From an uncultured Rubrobacteraceae bacterium (GTDB lineage Bacteria > Actinomycetota > Rubrobacteria > Rubrobacterales > Rubrobacteraceae), in the NCBI GenBank assembly GCA_902806015.1, contig CADCUZ010000102.1:1-8658 (forward strand): a stretch of DNA of 8,658 bases, given 5' to 3'. A program made the position numbers and the translations under genes. Below are positions 5,562 through 8,658 of the stretch, in pieces. Within the stretch, counting starts at the first letter, position 1; each line of letters begins with the position of its first letter. The notes under the pieces were generated by a model that was not told the DNA's origin, did no database searches, and saw only the letters and a list, made by a program, of their open reading frames with translations.

Positions 5562-6302
5562 CTATTCGGCTACTGCGGCCCGGAGGAGCTCCTCCAGGGC
5601 TACTTGTTCCTCGTAAAGCGCGGTGCCGACCACCACGCCGACCACACCGTCGAGCCTGGAGAGGGCGGTCACGTCCCAGGCGTCCCGGACGCCCCCGCTG
5701 GCGATGGTGGGCAGGAAACGGGCGACGGCGGCCGTGTCTTCCAGGGCGGCGCCGGAGCCGACGCCGTCGCGGGCCACGTCCGTGTAGAGCACCGACGCGA
5801 CCCCGTCGTCGGAGAGTTCCTCGGCCAAGTCCAGGACCGGCACGCCGCTCGAGCGCTGCCAGCCGTGGGTGGCGACCACGCCGTTGCGGGCGTCCACCGC
5901 GACGACGAGCGAGGGGCCCGCCTCCTCGATGGCCCGCAGGCGCAGGTCCCGGTCCCCCACCGCCGCCGTCCCGACGACGACGTGCGAGGCGCCGGCCTGC
6001 CGAAGGCGTGCGAGGTCCTCGATGGTCCTGATGCCGCCGCCGACCTGGAGCGGGACGTTTACGGCGCGGGCCATCCGGCCGACGAGCTCCGTCTGAACGA
6101 GCCGGCCCTCCTTCGCGCCGTCCAGATCGACGACGTGGATCGCGGCTGCTCCCCGCCGCTGCCACTCGCGGGCGCGCTCGACGGGATCGGCGTCGTACTC
6201 CTTCAATCGACCGAAATTCCCCTGCACGAGCCGCACGCACTTGCCGCCCCGAAGGTCTATTGCCGGGAAAACCGTGAACCCGCTCAAAGCGCCCTCGACC
6301 AC
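5562..6302 (-). CDS. hisA: Phosphoribosylformimino-5-aminoimidazole carboxamide ribotide isomerase (HisA)
   Basis: Fourth step of histidine synthesis: Amadori isomerisation of ProFAR to PRFAR, the substrate of HisF/HisH, in the cytoplasm. The 246-aa TIM barrel has the general-base Asp16 in FPAIDLRGGKCVRL, VVDLDGAKEG, the phosphate loop VGGGIR (87-92), VVVGTAA, the second catalytic Asp137 in VAVDARNG with HGWQ after it, ASGGVRDAWD and VVGTALY. The VGGGIR and VDARNG motifs are those of monofunctional HisA rather than the actinobacterial bifunctional PriA (which has SGGIR and a GRGWE loop), so TrpF activity is not expected. The GTG at 6302 overlaps hisH by 19 nt. A TTG at 6287 that overlaps the hisH TGA (TTGA) gives an N-terminus nearer the family norm, with GAGGG just upstream, and may be the real start; both imply coupling to hisH. 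No hisF follows. Confidence 0.97.
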   Translation of the reverse strand: MVEGALSGFTVFPAIDLRGGKCVRLVQGNFGRLKEYDADPVERAREWQRRGAAAIHVVDLDGAKEGRLVQTELVGRMARAVNVPLQVGGGIRTIEDLARLRQAGASHVVVGTAAVGDRDLRLRAIEEAGPSLVVAVDARNGVVATHGWQRSSGVPVLDLAEELSDDGVASVLYTDVARDGVGSGAALEDTAAVARFLPTIASGGVRDAWDVTALSRLDGVVGVVVGTALYEEQVALEELLRAAVAE

Positions 6303-6910
6303 GCCAGAAAGTTCTCGTAGAGCCTCAACCCCGCCCGGCTGCTCTTCTCCGGGTGGAACTGCACCGCGACCAGATTCTCCCGTCCCGCCGCCGCACAGAA
6401 GCGCACCCCGTACTCCGTCTCCCCGACGAGATCGGCGGCCTCCGCCGGCGCCGGGTAGTAAGAGTGGACAAAGTAGAACGCCTCGCCGTCAAGCCCGTCG
6501 AGCACAGGGTGTTTCCGCACGAGGCGCAACTCGTTCCAGCCCATATGCGGCACCTTCAGGTTCCCAACCTTGAAGCGGCGGACGCTCCCCGGCAACAGGC
6601 TTAGGCCCTCCGCGCCCGGCGACTCTTCGGAGTCGTCGAAGATCACCTGCAGGGCCACACAGACCCCGAGGAAGGGCTTGCCGGAGCGAAAAGCCTCCCG
6701 ACAGGCCGCGTCCATCCCCCGCTCACGCAGCTTCTTCATGCAGTCCCCGAACGCCCCAACCCCCGGCAAAACCACCGCGTCCGCGGTCTGCAACCGATCC
6801 GGGTCGGCCGTAAGGTCCACGTGGGCGCCGACCTTCTCGAGCGCCCGCGTCACGGAGAGGGTGTTGCCGGCGTCGTAATCGATGACCGCTACGTGCAAGC
6901 CTATCAGCAT
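6284..6910 (-). CDS. hisH: Imidazole glycerol phosphate synthase, glutamine amidotransferase subunit (HisH)
   Basis: Class I glutaminase that releases ammonia from glutamine and delivers it to HisF, which makes imidazole glycerol phosphate and AICAR. In 208 aa: IDYDAGNTLSV at the start, the oxyanion-loop motif PGVGAFGD (49-56), nucleophile Cys84 in GVCVALQ, KVPHMGWN (119-126), HSYY (149-152) and FHPEKS with His186 and Glu188 completing the triad. Length is normal. One oddity: the nucleophile elbow is usually G-x-C-x-G-x-Q (as in GICLGMQ), but here residue 86 is Ala (codon GCC, one base from Gly GGC). The ATG at 6910 has GGAG 9 nt upstream; TTG at 6898 is a less likely alternative. It overlaps hisA at its 3' end and is separated from hisB by 174 bp. 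Its partner hisF is not in the window. Confidence 0.95.
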   Translation of the reverse strand: MLIGLHVAVIDYDAGNTLSVTRALEKVGAHVDLTADPDRLQTADAVVLPGVGAFGDCMKKLRERGMDAACREAFRSGKPFLGVCVALQVIFDDSEESPGAEGLSLLPGSVRRFKVGNLKVPHMGWNELRLVRKHPVLDGLDGEAFYFVHSYYPAPAEAADLVGETEYGVRFCAAAGRENLVAVQFHPEKSSRAGLRLYENFLAWSRAL

Positions 6911-7084
6911 GTCGGCGCGCTCCGGCCTGAGGCCTCCGCTCTGAGGATTTCAGCTCTCCGCCTTCGTGGCCTCACCGCGCCTTCCGCACCGGTTGTGTTG
7001 GTAGCTCGCGGCATATACGAACGAAGCGCCAACAAGCTGACAGTTGCCAGAGGCAACGGGCTGACCGGCTGAAATGCCGACAAG
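6911..7084 (-). other. 174-bp spacer between hisB and hisH with a small hairpin
   Basis: No reading frame on either strand here looks like a protein. It contains a perfect 6-bp inverted repeat GTTGCC / GGCAAC (7043-7048 and 7052-7057) with a 3-nt loop. It also has a short direct repeat ACAAGCT (7032-7038 and 7080-7086), the second copy touching the hisB stop, and an AT-richer patch TATATG on the - strand near 7012-7017 that could serve as a -10. A spacer this long inside a his run suggests a lost gene, a secondary promoter or an RNA-level control site; nothing visible decides among them. Confidence 0.4.
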
Positions 7085-7669
7085 CTAATCTACTACCCCC
7101 TTCGTCGACGCGCTGCCGCCGGCTCTGGCCGCGATGCCGGCCCGTAGCGCGACCGCTAGCGCCTTCACCCCGGCCTCCACCTTGTGGTGGGCGTTCTCGC
7201 CGTAGTGGCAGTTGAGGTGGAGGGTGAAGCGGCCGTACTGGGTGAAGGCTCGCAGGAACTCCCGGAAGAGCTCGCTATCGAAGGTGCCGATCTTCTCGGG
7301 CATCGGGCCGAGGTTGCAGGTGAGGTGGCTCCGCGCCCCGAGGTCGACGACCACGGTGGAGAGGGCTTCGATGAGCGGCGCGCTCGCGTCGGCGAAGCGG
7401 ACGAGGTTCGCCCGGTCGCCGAGCGCCTCGTCGAACGCCCGTCCTAGGACGAGACCCGTGTCCTCGACGGTGTGGTGGTCGTCCACCCAGGTGTCGCCGT
7501 TAGCTTCGACCGCAAGATCCATGCCCGAGTGGTGGGCGAGCAGGTGCAGGAGGTGGTCCAGGAAGCCGACCCCGGTCGAGACGTCGGCCCGGCCGGCCCC
7601 GTCGAGTTCCAAACGGACCCGCACGAACGTCTCCCCTGTCTTCCGCTCCGCGCTACCCGTTCGCGACAT
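7085..7669 (-). CDS. hisB: Imidazoleglycerol-phosphate dehydratase (HisB)
   Basis: Dehydrates imidazole glycerol phosphate to imidazole acetol phosphate, as a 24-subunit di-manganese enzyme. The 194-aa chain is the monofunctional form, with no histidinol-phosphatase domain fused. Metal and catalytic motifs are intact: GVGFLDHLLHLLAHH (His39, His46, His47), DDHHTVEDTG (63-72) and YGENAHHKVEAGVKAL (His161, His162, Glu165), plus IGTFDSEL and the family's C-terminal STKGVV. The ATG at 7669 is fixed by AAAAGGAG ending 4 nt upstream, one of the best ribosome sites in the window. It follows hisD by 107 bp rather than hisC, which is absent from this position, and has its own promoter candidate (TAGAAT at 7722-7717). 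Confidence 0.97.
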   Translation of the reverse strand: MSRTGSAERKTGETFVRVRLELDGAGRADVSTGVGFLDHLLHLLAHHSGMDLAVEANGDTWVDDHHTVEDTGLVLGRAFDEALGDRANLVRFADASAPLIEALSTVVVDLGARSHLTCNLGPMPEKIGTFDSELFREFLRAFTQYGRFTLHLNCHYGENAHHKVEAGVKALAVALRAGIAARAGGSASTKGVVD

Positions 7670-7716
7670 CCCGCTCCTTTTAGACCTTGAGCGTCCTGAA
7701 TCGTTGCGTTTTCAGC

Positions 7717-7722
7717 ATTCTA
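7717..7722 (-). promoter_or_regulatory. Possible internal promoter (-10) upstream of hisB
   Basis: TAGAAT (complement of ATTCTA) lies in the hisD-hisB gap and is identical to the -10 candidate of the ferredoxin-like gene. The start point would be about 40 nt before the hisB ATG, leaving the Shine-Dalgarno in the leader. The -35 region is GC-rich and poor (CGTGCT at 17 bp). A 5-bp inverted repeat GGAGC / GCTCC (7738-7742 and 7747-7751) lies just upstream on the - strand. Confidence 0.4.
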
Positions 7723-7776
7723 GCGGACCTCGGCTTCGGAGCACGGGCTCCAGCCACTCGGGACCGTTGCCGCGTC

Positions 7777-8658
7777 CTACCGGAGGCGGATGCCGACGCT
7801 CTGGGCGTGGTTCTCGAAGCCTTCGAGGCGGGCGAGCCGCTCGACGTGGGGCCCGATCTCGTCCAGCGCATCGCGCGTGAAGTGGATGTAGTTGGTGTGC
7901 GCCACGAAGTCGCGGGTGCCGAGGGCCGAGGCCCAGACTGCGGCGCCGCCTGAGGGGAGCGCGTGCGAGGGACCGGCGGCGTAGTCGCCCAGGGCAACTG
8001 GGCTGAAGTCGCCGACGGCGACCATGCCGACGGCGTCCAGGTCCTGGAGGATGGCCTCGTCGTTCTCGGAGATCACGTGCGCGTGCTCCGGGGCGTACTC
8101 GTTGGAGATCTCCACGGCCTGGGCGTTGTTCTGCACCCGGACGAGCGTGATGAGCTCGGAGGGCTCCCCCGTGAGCAGCGGCTCGACGTGCCGCATGAGC
8201 TCCTCGCTCGGGGTGAGGAGCACGGCCGAGGCGCCTGAGAGGTGCTCGGCCTGGGCCATGAGGTCGCGGGCCACCCGCTCGGGGAAGGCGCTCGCGTCGG
8301 CGATGACCAGCACCTCGCTCGGCCCCTGCGGCGCGTCGATGCCGACCACGCCGAATACCTCGAGCTTCGCCGCCGTCACGAAGTCGTTGCCGGGACCCAC
8401 GATCTTGTCCACCGGCCGGACGGTCTGCGTGCCGAAGGCCAGGGCGCCCACGGCCTGCGCCCCGCCCAGGACGTAGACCTCCTCCAGGCCCAGGAGTCCG
8501 GCAACGGCGAGCACGCTCCCGTCGGCCCGGCCGTCCGGGCCGGGCGGGGTGCAGACCCGGATCTCCCCCACCCCCGCCACCTGCGCCGGCACGGCGGACA
8601 TCACGAGCGTGCTCGGGTAGGCGCCGTGCCCGCCCGGGACGTAGAGGCCGGCGCGCCG
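7777..8658 (-). CDS. hisD: Histidinol dehydrogenase (HisD), C-terminal two thirds; 5' end outside window
   Basis: Catalyses the last two steps, NAD-dependent oxidation of histidinol through the aldehyde to histidine, as a zinc homodimer. The frame is open to the window edge and the first residues read AGLYVPGGHGAYPSTLVMSAVPA, continuous homology, so the gene runs past 8658 (293 residues seen of a usual 420-440). Zinc ligands are present: Gln and His in MAQAEH, Asp in SPVALGDYAAGPSHALP, and the last His in FENHAQSVGIRLR. The catalytic Glu-His pair is in YAPEHAHVIS. NAD and substrate motifs VYVLGGAQAVGALAFGTQ, KIVGPGN and GPSEVLVIADASA are also clear. It is the first his gene visible; its start and whatever precedes it (often hisG) lie outside. 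Confidence 0.98.
   Translation of the reverse strand, partial: RRAGLYVPGGHGAYPSTLVMSAVPAQVAGVGEIRVCTPPGPDGRADGSVLAVAGLLGLEEVYVLGGAQAVGALAFGTQTVRPVDKIVGPGNDFVTAAKLEVFGVVGIDAPQGPSEVLVIADASAFPERVARDLMAQAEHLSGASAVLLTPSEELMRHVEPLLTGEPSELITLVRVQNNAQAVEISNEYAPEHAHVISENDEAILQDLDAVGMVAVGDFSPVALGDYAAGPSHALPSGGAAVWASALGTRDFVAHTNYIHFTRDALDEIGPHVERLARLEGFENHAQSVGIRLR

Noticed and set aside
5562..6302. HisA as the bifunctional PriA (HisA/TrpF) common in actinobacteria
   Set aside because: The phosphate loop is VGGGIR and the catalytic segment VDARNG, as in monofunctional HisA; the PriA loop with GRGWE is absent.
5604..6320. 238-codon + strand frame opposite hisA
   Set aside because: Antisense shadow of hisA with no recognisable motif.

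Overview
The window is GC-rich bacterial chromosome with the look of an actinobacterium. A Rubrobacter-like lineage is my best guess, from the codon bias, the promoters that sit almost on top of start codons, and the style of the thioredoxin-like ferredoxin and secreted Asp/Gly-repeat proteins. That assignment is inference from the sequence; no search was run.

Left part (1-3400), central redox metabolism. A type II NADH dehydrogenase-like flavoprotein runs on the + strand. It converges on a small thioredoxin-fold [2Fe-2S] ferredoxin-like protein (- strand) in which the fourth cluster cysteine appears to be histidine. Upstream of the ferredoxin on the same strand lies a malic enzyme with an N-terminal ACT domain. 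Malic enzyme makes reduced nicotinamide and NDH-2 passes NADH electrons to quinone, so the three could form one redox neighbourhood. They are not one operon, because the NDH-2 gene is convergent.

Middle part (3400-5560), small unknown genes and decaying genes. There are three unrecognised but plausible proteins (150, 82 and 103 aa). There is a truncated C-terminal remnant of a class A penicillin-binding protein, and a small secreted Asp/Gly-repeat protein gene that looks broken by a one-base deletion and probably by loss of its start codon. A bidirectional hairpin terminator separates the 103-aa gene from this last pseudogene. The stretch reads as an accessory or decay zone between two conserved blocks.

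Right part (5560-8658), a histidine biosynthesis run on the - strand, transcribed as hisD (5' part cut by the window edge), hisB, hisH, hisA. hisH and hisA overlap; hisD-hisB and hisB-hisH are separated by unusually long spacers (107 and 174 bp). hisC is not between hisD and hisB, and hisF, whose product works with HisH, is not directly after hisA.

No mobile element, CRISPR array, tRNA or rRNA is visible. I see no clear new multi-gene system. The best leads are the Cys-to-His ferredoxin, the Ala at the HisH nucleophile elbow, and the two pseudogenes whose lesions can be read base by base.
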